Shown: positions 50,902 to 59,576 of the stretch, in pieces
Layout of the letters: each line of letters opens with the position of its first letter
Position numbering within the stretch: position 1 is the first letter of the stretch
The notes under the pieces: model-generated
What the model saw: the letters and a program-made list of their open reading frames with translations, nothing else
Databases searched by the model: none
What the model was told of the DNA's origin: nothing
DNA from: Lachnospiraceae bacterium
Lineage (GTDB): Bacteria > Bacillota > Clostridia > Lachnospirales > Lachnospiraceae
Length of the DNA: 64,000 bases
NCBI GenBank assembly: GCA_017455525.1
Contig: JAFTAP010000102.1
Coordinates: 62,001-126,000 of the forward strand
Reading direction: 5' to 3'
Program-made: the position numbers and the translations under genes

Positions 50902-53433
50902 TTATGGTTCCGGTACTACGGACCAATTGGACTTATCAAATATATTATCATGCACGGTATACCATGGTTCGTCATCCGTAGTGAACCTGTAGGCCTCGGC
51001 CGTATTCGGCGGCTCGATTGATGACCAGTAATGTGATGCCGTCACATACTGCGGTTCAGTATCTTTCTGATGTCCGTCAAGCTTCCCGCCCGTAAAAGGA
51101 TTAACAGGATCATCTATCACATCCTTTACCGCAAGGATCGGAGCATCCGCATTGGTCATGAATTCGTCAGAAACGTTATACCCCTTGGAACCAAAATCCT
51201 TGAACATGAATATAGGATTCGCACCCTCCATGTCCGTCCCGTCATCCATTATGAGCTCCGGGAAATCTCCGACAGGCTCTCCATGATCCGCAACTATGAC
51301 TATACGGGTATTGTCATACACATCATTCTCCCGAAGATAGTCAAACCACTCTCCAAGCCTCAATAAGGCCGCCGCATTAGGATGGTACTGGAAGTTCTTG
51401 TCTATAGTAAGCTTGTTCCCATTCTCATCTATCCTGTATCCCTTTTCCAGACCGCTGTTGCTGACATCAATTGACAGCTCATAATCCGGCAGCTGAAGCT
51501 CGGTAGGCTCGTGAGCGGTATCATTGTCCAATATCATGAAGGTGTTCTCATCAGAATCAGATATGTCCGTCATATTCGCCATGTTCTTAAGAACCCCGTA
51601 TGCAGTCTCTAATTCCCATGAAAGGTCGCCAAGCTCATCGGCTCTTAGATATCTGCCATCGTCATATATACTGGTCTGTATAAGCTTAGGGCTTATCCTT
51701 ACGAGGCTGTACATAAAGAACGAACGCCGTCTGACACTCTCTATGGTCCCATAATAGTCCTTATCAGTAAAGTGGCTTCTCGCATGAAACGTCTTGATCT
51801 CAGGATACGGCTCGAATATCCTAAGATCCGGCCAGACCTTGTATTTTGCGTACGGCGGATCTATGACTGTCGCTTTATACCCTGCGTTTGAAAAGAGAAC
51901 CGGCAGCATGAATAAGGCCTCGTCATGCTTATCCATAAGAGTCATGTCAGTCCTTGCGTTCATAGCCACAGGCGAATACTCATATCCGCCGTAGAGGGCG
52001 GGCGCCCCGAAGTTAGTATGCATACCGAAGGATATCGTATTGGGATAATAAGTGAAACCATCAAACTTCTCCTTAAGCTCCGGTCTCTCAACCATTATAT
52101 AAGGCACGTATCCCGATACCGCCATATCAAGCATTATGACGATCACGTTCTTCCCATTCTTAGACATCGGGAAGTCGAGATCCTCTGTGCTGTAGAACTC
52201 CGAAAAGTCTGTCTCGCTTATGTCCTTATTTATGCTTTTTACATTCATCACGGACATGATCATGAGACTCACTATAAGCACCGCATATATGCCTTTTATG
52301 ATTCCTTGCTTTTTCTTCCACACCAGTATCATGACAACACAGGCTAAAGCAAGACACGCAAGCTGTATGAGAATCTTATCAGCAGTGAACACCGGAAAAT
52401 TATCATAAACAAGATCCGGCGATATCTTGCCCGGATTCTTTGCAAACAGGAAATAATCTATCGACGCTATGCCGGTAATAAGCCACAGCGCCAGACACAT
52501 GCGCCTCTTTCCCTTAATCGGGGCAAGGACATAAAAGACCGATACCCAGCACAGGAAAAGACCTGCCGCTATGCAAAGAGTACTCGACACGAACGAAGTA
52601 GGGCTTCTGAAGGCAGAAGGCTCCACGAACTCGACAGGAGAGGCTGCCACCAGAGCGGATGGTATGAGTAATCCTATCAGGACAGTAAGCGACACTACGG
52701 CTCCCCAGTACAAAAACTTCAACGGCTCAGATTCATCCTTTGCTTTCCCCTTTTCGGATGCTTCTGCAGGCTCTTTCAAGACAATGTTCTTTATAAGTGA
52801 GAAGACATTATTCATAGTCCAATATAGCACAAGACCTGACGGACTGCGGTAGAGAAGTATAAGGAAGAGTCCTGCCAGCACATATATCTGTATATTGTCC
52901 TTTATAGGAGTCCCCTTAGTATATATAAGCGCCGCTATACAATTTATGACCGTCATTAATACGGGGAGGAGATTTATCACCACTCCCCCAAATCTTATCA
53001 ATCCATCCGGCTGACCAAGGTTATTTATACACAGAAAAGATGTGCCATTCAGGATACTCAGATTAGACAGAAAATGATATGCCGCTATGAAGAAGGGAAT
53101 CTGCAGCAGCAATGATATGGAACTCCTAAGGGAATAAAGCGGATGATAGTCCTGCTTCCTGTAATATGCCGAGAGCATCATGACTCTCTCGTCGCCCTTG
53201 AAATTACTGCGGATGCTCTCAACCCACTTCTTCATGCCCTCCTGCTTTTTGCGTTCCTCAGCCTGTATCCTGTCAGCATTCCTGTATAAAGGAAGCAGCA
53301 GGAAATTGATCACTATGCTGACGCCGATTATCGCGATCCCCGGATTCTCGCTGATATTATTTATTATCGTGAAGCACGCCTCTAACAGCAGCTCAATGGG
53401 ATATATAATTATGTAATAAAGTACGTTAAACAT
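50902..53433 (-). CDS. YidC/Oxa1-like domain fused to a sulfatase/alkaline-phosphatase-fold domain (copy C)
   Basis: 843 residues. YidC-like part: NFLLLPLYRNADRI with Asn43 at the position of the conserved YidC arginine, SSISLLLQIPFFIAAYHFLS and SPSGLVLYWTMNN (about 197-209). Further helices run from about 240 to 400. Sulfatase-fold part: VIVIMLDMA (Asp436), candidate nucleophile Thr473 in SFGMHTNFGAP, YGGYEYSP, DTAHEPTELQLPDY and VADHGEPVG. It lies between a CotH gene and phnW. Of the three copies this one is physically linked to the phosphonate genes, so transfer of an aminoethylphosphonate group on the outer face is a testable idea. A promoter ends 6 bases before the ATG, with no ribosome site. 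Confidence 0.88.
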   Translation of the reverse strand: MFNVLYYIIIYPIELLLEACFTIINNISENPGIAIIGVSIVINFLLLPLYRNADRIQAEERKKQEGMKKWVESIRSNFKGDERVMMLSAYYRKQDYHPLYSLRSSISLLLQIPFFIAAYHFLSNLSILNGTSFLCINNLGQPDGLIRFGGVVINLLPVLMTVINCIAALIYTKGTPIKDNIQIYVLAGLFLILLYRSPSGLVLYWTMNNVFSLIKNIVLKEPAEASEKGKAKDESEPLKFLYWGAVVSLTVLIGLLIPSALVAASPVEFVEPSAFRSPTSFVSSTLCIAAGLFLCWVSVFYVLAPIKGKRRMCLALWLITGIASIDYFLFAKNPGKISPDLVYDNFPVFTADKILIQLACLALACVVMILVWKKKQGIIKGIYAVLIVSLMIMSVMNVKSINKDISETDFSEFYSTEDLDFPMSKNGKNVIVIMLDMAVSGYVPYIMVERPELKEKFDGFTYYPNTISFGMHTNFGAPALYGGYEYSPVAMNARTDMTLMDKHDEALFMLPVLFSNAGYKATVIDPPYAKYKVWPDLRIFEPYPEIKTFHARSHFTDKDYYGTIESVRRRSFFMYSLVRISPKLIQTSIYDDGRYLRADELGDLSWELETAYGVLKNMANMTDISDSDENTFMILDNDTAHEPTELQLPDYELSIDVSNSGLEKGYRIDENGNKLTIDKNFQYHPNAAALLRLGEWFDYLRENDVYDNTRIVIVADHGEPVGDFPELIMDDGTDMEGANPIFMFKDFGSKGYNVSDEFMTNADAPILAVKDVIDDPVNPFTGGKLDGHQKDTEPQYVTASHYWSSIEPPNTAEAYRFTTDDEPWYTVHDNIFDKSNWSVVPEP

Positions 53434-53439
53434 TTCTGA

Positions 53440-53468
53440 ATAATATCATTTTATCGTTTAATCCACAA
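53440..53468 (-). promoter_or_regulatory. Candidate promoter of YidC-sulfatase copy C, apparently leaderless (TTGTGG-N17-TATTAT)
   Basis: On the minus strand TTGTGG (53468-53463) lies within the last codons of the CotH gene, and TATTAT (53445-53440) ends 6 bases before the ATG at 53433. The spacing is 17. The arrangement is the same as for copy B and the GT10 gene. Confidence 0.45.
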
Positions 53469-55218
53469 CTCCGGGATAATCCGCAGCTTCCCCGAAATTA
53501 TCCTCTATCATTAATGGAATGTATTCATGCCTCTCATTGAAGAATCGTTTTAATTCTTCCATCTCCTCATAATGCCTTGATGCATCCGTGCCATAGAATC
53601 TTTCAAAGTGTTCCTCAATATCCCCTTTCATCATGGTATCATATTCATCTATCATGCGGGAAACCCTCTCAGGAGCAAACTCATGCTCCCGCATGGATTC
53701 AAGCCTTGCTATAAAGGCTTTCCTGAATCCGGGGTTATTCAGCATATTATCAAATATCGGGCTCTCCTGCCTTGTAAGGGCTATAGTGTCTCTCGTGGCG
53801 TCACCGTCCTTGTAAGTCATCCCGCCCCAGTTCACATCGAATAATATGAACCGCCATCTGCAGTCTCCGTACTCTCCCGAATCTCTCCTTCTGGTCTTCC
53901 ACAATGCGTAATTATTGCTGGGCCAGTCATGCCATCTGGCTATATATATCTCGGCAGCGAAGTAATCTATGAAACTCTCTATATCAACTATTTCTCCCGC
54001 TTTCTCATAATTTGCGGGATCAGTCATATCCGCCGTGCTGATAAAAGCCATATCTGCTTCATATCCAGCAAGATCCTTTTCCGTACCCTCTTTCAGCACG
54101 CCGTATTTCGTGAGCACCACATTATCGTCATCCACTCCGTACCTGACGTGCATATATCTCCTGTCATACCTGTCTGTCAGAAAATAATATCCCCAGTACT
54201 CACCGTTTAGATAGAGTTTGCAGGGTTTGTATTCTGTTGCGACGAAATCCATGTCCTTACAGATATCGGACATCAGCGGGTCCTTTATCTTGGTATAAAT
54301 ATCCTCTCCGCCATTATAAAGCACCAGCTTATCCATGCACAGGCTCTCATCCGTCTCAGTGCGTATCACCTTATTCCCGTCATATTCCTGCCTTGCATAG
54401 AGCCTGAGACTCTTAGGCGTGAATTCTCTGCTATAGCCTCCCTGTATGCGTACTCCGACCTTCTGGTTAAGAGTAAGCTCCCCCTTCTTGAACAACTGGC
54501 AGACAGCCTCTCTCTCCCAATCCCTCCCGGCACCGAAGTAGTTAGCATCCAATCTCCCTGTCAGCATCTCCTGGCGCTCATCATCCGTCACCTTCTCTAC
54601 ATTCTCCCAGACTTCCTTCCCTCGCTTTCCCATGACATATATTCCCCTGTCATAATCAAAAAGATCCCCGGGATCCATTACGACAGACATTATCATCGTC
54701 TCATCATCCTTCCGGTTCTGTCCTACGAAATAGGTACCCGTGACAGTCCGGCTTCTGTTACCTTTCTTATCATAATACGCCACCTTTATTGTCGTGCATT
54801 TACTTACATTATCCTTTGGCGGCACATACTTGGGGATTACTGCTTCTTTGACATTGCAGAGCCTGTATAGCTCGCTCTTTTCATCATCAAAGAAAATACT
54901 CACGTCGTCACGCATCGAATTCGTATTAGGCTCAGACGATCTGTCATACACATATATAGGAGAATCATATCTCATGGATTCCTTATCCGGCTCGCTGCCA
55001 TCTAAGGTATAGTAAATCTCATCAGATGGGGCAGCTATAGTAAGGTAAAATGGCTCGTCATAGAACCCCGGAGGCTCAGAGAATGACATACCATCAGTAT
55101 CAGCAGTATATAATTCCGCCTTTTCCCGGAAGGAATGCTTGTATGACACAAAGGCCGTTGCAATAAGCACGGCAACCGATATTATGAAGAAGGCCAGTCT
55201 TCTCTTATGCGATATCAT
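53458..55218 (-). CDS. CotH-family kinase with N-terminal chitobiase-type domain
   Basis: 586 residues. Signal-anchor helix (AFFIISVAVLIATAFVSY), a chitobiase C-terminal/Fn3-associated domain at about 45-185 (YYTLDGSEPDKESMRYDSP), then the CotH fold: RIQGGYSREFTPKSLRLYAR, CKLYLNGEYWGYYFLTDRYD, and WRFILFDVNWGGM at the metal site. The second acidic residue of the usual DxD is Asn here (DVN), unlike the DLD/DYD/DFD of the other copies. Closest to the CotH at 32747, without its lamin-tail domain. It is followed 24 bases later by YidC-sulfatase copy C and is preceded by a promoter. Confidence 0.88.
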   Translation of the reverse strand: MISHKRRLAFFIISVAVLIATAFVSYKHSFREKAELYTADTDGMSFSEPPGFYDEPFYLTIAAPSDEIYYTLDGSEPDKESMRYDSPIYVYDRSSEPNTNSMRDDVSIFFDDEKSELYRLCNVKEAVIPKYVPPKDNVSKCTTIKVAYYDKKGNRSRTVTGTYFVGQNRKDDETMIMSVVMDPGDLFDYDRGIYVMGKRGKEVWENVEKVTDDERQEMLTGRLDANYFGAGRDWEREAVCQLFKKGELTLNQKVGVRIQGGYSREFTPKSLRLYARQEYDGNKVIRTETDESLCMDKLVLYNGGEDIYTKIKDPLMSDICKDMDFVATEYKPCKLYLNGEYWGYYFLTDRYDRRYMHVRYGVDDDNVVLTKYGVLKEGTEKDLAGYEADMAFISTADMTDPANYEKAGEIVDIESFIDYFAAEIYIARWHDWPSNNYALWKTRRRDSGEYGDCRWRFILFDVNWGGMTYKDGDATRDTIALTRQESPIFDNMLNNPGFRKAFIARLESMREHEFAPERVSRMIDEYDTMMKGDIEEHFERFYGTDASRHYEEMEELKRFFNERHEYIPLMIEDNFGEAADYPGVVD

Positions 55219-55257
55219 TTCCCTACATTACTTCTCCATCACATTATTACCTAAGAA

Positions 55258-55285
55258 ATAATACCCCATAAATCCGATTTTGCAA
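55258..55285 (-). promoter_or_regulatory. Promoter upstream of the CotH/phosphonate operon (TTGCAA-N16-TATTAT)
   Basis: On the minus strand TTGCAA (55285-55280) and TATTAT (55263-55258) are 16 bases apart, with a leader of about 35 bases containing GGAGAAG before the ATG at 55218. Its -35 lies 6 bases from that of the divergent plus-strand promoter. Confidence 0.55.
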
Positions 55286-55290
55286 AATCA

Positions 55291-55319
55291 TTGTAGAAGT
55301 CTTAATACGATGATAAAAT
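55291..55319 (+). promoter_or_regulatory. Promoter of the plus-strand membrane protein gene (TTGTAG-N17-TAAAAT)
   Basis: TTGTAG at 55291-55296 and TAAAAT at 55314-55319 are 17 bases apart. GGAGG follows shortly before the TTG start at 55353. Divergent and nearly back-to-back with the CotH promoter. Confidence 0.5.
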
Positions 55320-55352
55320 ACTTAATCGGGATATCAGTTCGGAGGTTGATGA

Positions 55353-56951
55353 TTGAATATAAAGCTTCATGATTTAATATGCAGGATCATATCGTACTTA
55401 ATGATAGCTGTCCTCAGCCTGCTTACATTTTTTTCTGTTATCAGCACGACCTTCGTTAATTCCTTCGATCAGGTTTACTATATCGGAGACAAAGCCTGGC
55501 TTCATGCGATTGGAATTATCGCCATATTAGCGATCGTATGTATTCTCCATAAGAAACTTCACTTCAAAGTAACAGACAAGGTTTTAATACTGTCACTTGC
55601 TCTCATGGCCATCCTTATTGGCATATATATAGCTATAGCGGGTATGCCGCCAAGGTTCGACCAGAGAGTAGTAAGATCCATCGCCGCAAACCTCATAGTA
55701 GGCATATATGATGACTTTCTCCCCGGAGGATACGGTGCCATATATCCTAATAATCACGGCATCATCCTTTTCTATTATTTCTTAATGAAATTCGTCGGAT
55801 ACGAGAACTATATCGTCATGCAGTATGCTAATCTGATATTCATGGTCTTAATGGAGATCGCATTTTATTTTATCCTAAAGAGAATAACCGGATACTACAG
55901 AGAAGCTTCGCTGGGACTGATACTTTTCATGCCCTTCTGGGGATATGCCACCTTCCTGTACGGCAATATACCCGGCTTCTGTTTCGGCGTATGGGCTTTA
56001 TTATTCTGCCTTAGATTCTTTGAAAAGCACAGAATAATTGATGTACTGGCCGCCGGTATCCTGATGTCCATAGGATATCGGTTCAAAGAGAACCTCATAA
56101 TACTGGCTGCGGCGATAGCTATTATGACAATAGCCCGGGTTATCAAAACCCGCAGGGCAAAGAGCCTGCTTCTTATTCTGTCAATGCTGATCTTCATGCT
56201 CATAAGCGGATTCATATCTGATAAGCTGCTCCTGTCTGTCGCAGGCTACCGTAAGGCAGACAGCATGCCCGGCATTTCGTTTCTTGCTATGGGACTTCAC
56301 GAGCATGAAACAAGAGGCGCCGGATGGTATGACGACTATACCATGGATGTCTTCGAGGAAGCAGGCTATGATACTGAAAAAGCCTCGGAGTTATCAAAGT
56401 CTGACATTGCGGATTCTGTAAGTAACTTCGTGGCTCATCCGCAATATATGACCGGCTTCTTCATAAGAAAGACAGCATCGGTATGGGGCGAGCCCACTTA
56501 CTACTCGTGGTCGCTGCAGCAGGGAAGGAATGATAAGCTGGATGAGGAAGTATTCCTTCCCGATACGGCCTCTGTCATAGGTTTTGCTAACGTCCTGCAG
56601 ACCTTTTTATATTTCTTTGCTCTGGTTTATTTTGTAATTCATCGGAAAGAGCAGGACATCACAAGGCTTTTATTTGCCATTTTTTTCATAGGCGGATTCT
56701 TATTCCATCTTATCTGGGAAGCCGGAAGCCAGTATGCTCTTTTCTATGCTATGGTACTGACCGTATATTCATCTATAGGGCTGATGGATGCCTGCTCTCT
56801 TGTAATGTACCGGGATAGAAAGAAAAGGCTTCGGGCAGTGGTAATTGCCATGGTCATAGGTATCGTATTATCTATGCCTATCATATCTTCAGTCCTGACT
56901 CTAAGCCGTGATAATGTAAGATATGCGGAATATATCAACGCTCCTTATTAA
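55353..56951 (+). CDS. GT-C-like polytopic membrane protein
   Basis: 532 residues with about twelve helices and a short outer C-terminus. The outer loop after the third helix (GMPPRFDQRVVRSIAANL) and the YPNNHGIILFYYFLMKFVG helix resemble PMT/GT39-type polysaccharide membrane proteins of Lachnospiraceae. An amphipathic outer segment near residue 320-350 (HEHETRGAGWYDDYTMDVF) is also typical. The start is TTG, supported by GGAGG about 7 bases upstream; no nearby in-frame ATG exists. It converges on the YfhO-type gene and their stop codons overlap. A glycosyltransferase role is likely, the substrate unknown. Confidence 0.78.
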   Translation: MNIKLHDLICRIISYLMIAVLSLLTFFSVISTTFVNSFDQVYYIGDKAWLHAIGIIAILAIVCILHKKLHFKVTDKVLILSLALMAILIGIYIAIAGMPPRFDQRVVRSIAANLIVGIYDDFLPGGYGAIYPNNHGIILFYYFLMKFVGYENYIVMQYANLIFMVLMEIAFYFILKRITGYYREASLGLILFMPFWGYATFLYGNIPGFCFGVWALLFCLRFFEKHRIIDVLAAGILMSIGYRFKENLIILAAAIAIMTIARVIKTRRAKSLLLILSMLIFMLISGFISDKLLLSVAGYRKADSMPGISFLAMGLHEHETRGAGWYDDYTMDVFEEAGYDTEKASELSKSDIADSVSNFVAHPQYMTGFFIRKTASVWGEPTYYSWSLQQGRNDKLDEEVFLPDTASVIGFANVLQTFLYFFALVYFVIHRKEQDITRLLFAIFFIGGFLFHLIWEAGSQYALFYAMVLTVYSSIGLMDACSLVMYRDRKKRLRAVVIAMVIGIVLSMPIISSVLTLSRDNVRYAEYINAPY

Positions 56952-59566
56952 CCACTCTTTTTAGCATTGCGTATCTGTATGATAAGCATGATAAAACCAA
57001 CCATTGATACGATAAGCCCTATCAATGTTCCGTGCGGCACATATCTCATCTCTATCTCATGCTTCCCTTCGGGAAGATCTATCCCCATAAGAAGCTCCGT
57101 AGCAGGAACAGGATTTATCTTCTTCCCGTCGCAGCGTATCTTCCACGCGCTGTCATACGGTATCGACATAACTACTGTCTCTCCCTCCATTACCTCTGCG
57201 TCGAACTTAAGGTGCGAGCTTTTTATTTCATTCACGCCGCTGATCCTCTGATCCTTATCCGAAGCCCTCTCTGCCCATACCGCAAGCTTAGCCTCATCCT
57301 CATAATAAAAGCATGGTTCTGTTATATACAGATCGTCCTTTAAGACCTGCATCCTGATCTCTACCGTATCTCCCACGTCATATATTCCGGCACATAAAAC
57401 GTTCCACCGGTTCTCGGTGAAGTACCAGCCGAAGGATTCATCATTCACGAAAACCTCGCCGCTCTGCATATGCGGCGCGGCAAAATATAAATACAACGGC
57501 ATATTCTCCGTTATATGCACGTCATATACAATATAACCTTCATCCTCCGTCCTGATGAAATGTCCCGGCTCGTCCTCTTCTGCTCCTTCAAGATATTGAT
57601 CGTAATCCGCCCTCTTATATATTGGCTCAATATCATCTCCCCAGCATGAGGCGAGCTTATTCTGCTTCTCAAATGTGTTGTCATCTTCATCAAATACAAA
57701 ATCCCTGACTGCCCCGGGCGCTATATATGCCATAGGCAGAGCATAGTCATCCCTGTAAGTCCTATAACCACCGGCATCCGATATGAATTCATAAGGCTTG
57801 TAAAATGAATCCTCCCTATCCGAGATAAGGTACTTTACCCCTAGTACCGCATCCGCAAAGCTGGTGCTGCCGCCATGATAGAACGTATAATATATAGTCT
57901 CCCTGAAGCCATAATGTGTAAGAAAATAATTAATGGCGTCCTTCTCACACGAGCTGTCATGTGAAAGTCCTATGTAATCAAAAAGCGCCGGATCGTTCAC
58001 AGCCCTGTCAAAGTCCTTCTCTATACGGTAAAATCCGTCATCATACGCCTTCACATTATCTATGGCTTCCCCTATCCTCTTATAATCGACCTTGAAGTTC
58101 TCCATCTCAGGAAGCACGCCGTCCCTCGCATTAAGCTTGATATATGTCACCTTGGCATCATAGAGCATGTCGGGTATGGATACCGCTATGAGCAATATGA
58201 GACCTGCAATCCTGAATCCATGCCTGAGGTGCCTTCTCCCTGCATCTAAAGCTTCCGCTCCATCCTCTGATCTCCCCAGACTTATCATGAAAACCGATAC
58301 CGCTACAAAGCATACAAGCCCCAGGTTCACAATCTGTCTCTCCCTGTCCATATACGCATCGTGAACAATTGCAAGGAAGATAATGTAAATCACCAGGATT
58401 CCGAAAGCCGCCGCCGCCTTTAGCATTCTTTTCTTATTAAAGGATGCTTCATCTTTCGGATTATCAAGCATCGCAAGAAATCCCTTATAAGCTATGATTA
58501 CCAATATAAAACTAACAAGGTAAGCATATCTGAAATAAAACTCCTCGGGATTATTAAAGCCATGCCATACAGAATCAAAGGTATTGATCCAAAGACTAAC
58601 GATCACAGATGCAAGAAGAAAGGCGCTCGCCAGCTTTTCTTTTATCTCATATTCCTTTGACATGAAATATATCAAGGCAAAGAAAATTACCGCAACCGAG
58701 CAGTACATAAGAGGTCTGTACTGGTTTCTCGTGCTGCCCGAAAAAAGATTAGCGAAGACCTGCGTCAAAGGAAAGTTCCTGAAAAAACCGTAGTTCGCCG
58801 TATCCGTGGTCTTCTCGCCTATAAGAGAAAGTCCCGTCCTTATAAGAGAGAATCCATCGATAAGAAGCGCAGTCACGCCCGCTAGCAGAAAGCCACCCAG
58901 CTTCTTTATATAGGTCTTGTCTTTTATGAGCCTCGAAATATATACAAGCGTCAGAAATATGACCAGCATGAAGCCCATATGATAATTTATATATATGTGC
59001 AAAGCTGCTGTCAGGATAAGGGGTATGCCGCTCCTTTGTCCATCAAGGTATTCCAGCAGGAAATAAATAACCAACGGAAGCAGGGCTATGCAAGTGAAAT
59101 ATATCATCAGCACAAGATATCCGAAGAAAAAAGCAATGAATGAGTACGCCGTAGAAAAAAGCAGCGACATCCATGTCCTCCTGTATCTCTCATTAAGCAG
59201 TATAGACATGAAAAGCCCTGCAAGTGATAACTGAATAGAAAAGATAAATTCTATACCCAACGGCACCTTGTCGCCGGGAAAGAAAAAAAGTAAAAACAAA
59301 AGCGGGTCGTGAAGCTGAAAAGCAGCCAGCCCGGGAAAATCTCCGCCGAGCGTTTTTGCAAACATATATGAAAAATCATTTTTTGTCTTAAATATATTTA
59401 TAAAATAGCTGAAGAAATTCACAAACTCAACGTCCATGTCACCTGTAAGAACCGACGACGGGCCGTAGGGATATATCCCGCATAAAGCAAAAAAAGCCTG
59501 CACCATCACGAACGGTATCAGGAAAGCGCAGGCGTATATGTAAAGTTTCTTGTCTATTCGCTTCAT
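56948..59566 (-). CDS. YfhO-family membrane protein
   Basis: About 872 residues. The N-terminus (GIYPYGPSSVLTGDMDVEFV, then FFSYF) and the loop KTLGGDFPGLAAFQLHDPL are standard for YfhO proteins, followed by about twelve helices, a large outer beta-rich domain (about 510-850) and a last C-terminal helix. Characterised Gram-positive relatives glycosylate lipoteichoic acid or related polymers from lipid-linked sugars. ATG at 59566 is chosen over an upstream GTG at 59638, which would overlap gmd by 62 bases. It ends the chain-length/gmd operon, and its stop overlaps that of the convergent gene at 55353. Confidence 0.87.
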   Translation of the reverse strand: MKRIDKKLYIYACAFLIPFVMVQAFFALCGIYPYGPSSVLTGDMDVEFVNFFSYFINIFKTKNDFSYMFAKTLGGDFPGLAAFQLHDPLLFLLFFFPGDKVPLGIEFIFSIQLSLAGLFMSILLNERYRRTWMSLLFSTAYSFIAFFFGYLVLMIYFTCIALLPLVIYFLLEYLDGQRSGIPLILTAALHIYINYHMGFMLVIFLTLVYISRLIKDKTYIKKLGGFLLAGVTALLIDGFSLIRTGLSLIGEKTTDTANYGFFRNFPLTQVFANLFSGSTRNQYRPLMYCSVAVIFFALIYFMSKEYEIKEKLASAFLLASVIVSLWINTFDSVWHGFNNPEEFYFRYAYLVSFILVIIAYKGFLAMLDNPKDEASFNKKRMLKAAAAFGILVIYIIFLAIVHDAYMDRERQIVNLGLVCFVAVSVFMISLGRSEDGAEALDAGRRHLRHGFRIAGLILLIAVSIPDMLYDAKVTYIKLNARDGVLPEMENFKVDYKRIGEAIDNVKAYDDGFYRIEKDFDRAVNDPALFDYIGLSHDSSCEKDAINYFLTHYGFRETIYYTFYHGGSTSFADAVLGVKYLISDREDSFYKPYEFISDAGGYRTYRDDYALPMAYIAPGAVRDFVFDEDDNTFEKQNKLASCWGDDIEPIYKRADYDQYLEGAEEDEPGHFIRTEDEGYIVYDVHITENMPLYLYFAAPHMQSGEVFVNDESFGWYFTENRWNVLCAGIYDVGDTVEIRMQVLKDDLYITEPCFYYEDEAKLAVWAERASDKDQRISGVNEIKSSHLKFDAEVMEGETVVMSIPYDSAWKIRCDGKKINPVPATELLMGIDLPEGKHEIEMRYVPHGTLIGLIVSMVGFIMLIIQIRNAKKSG

Positions 59567-59576
59567 ACCGGAAGTC

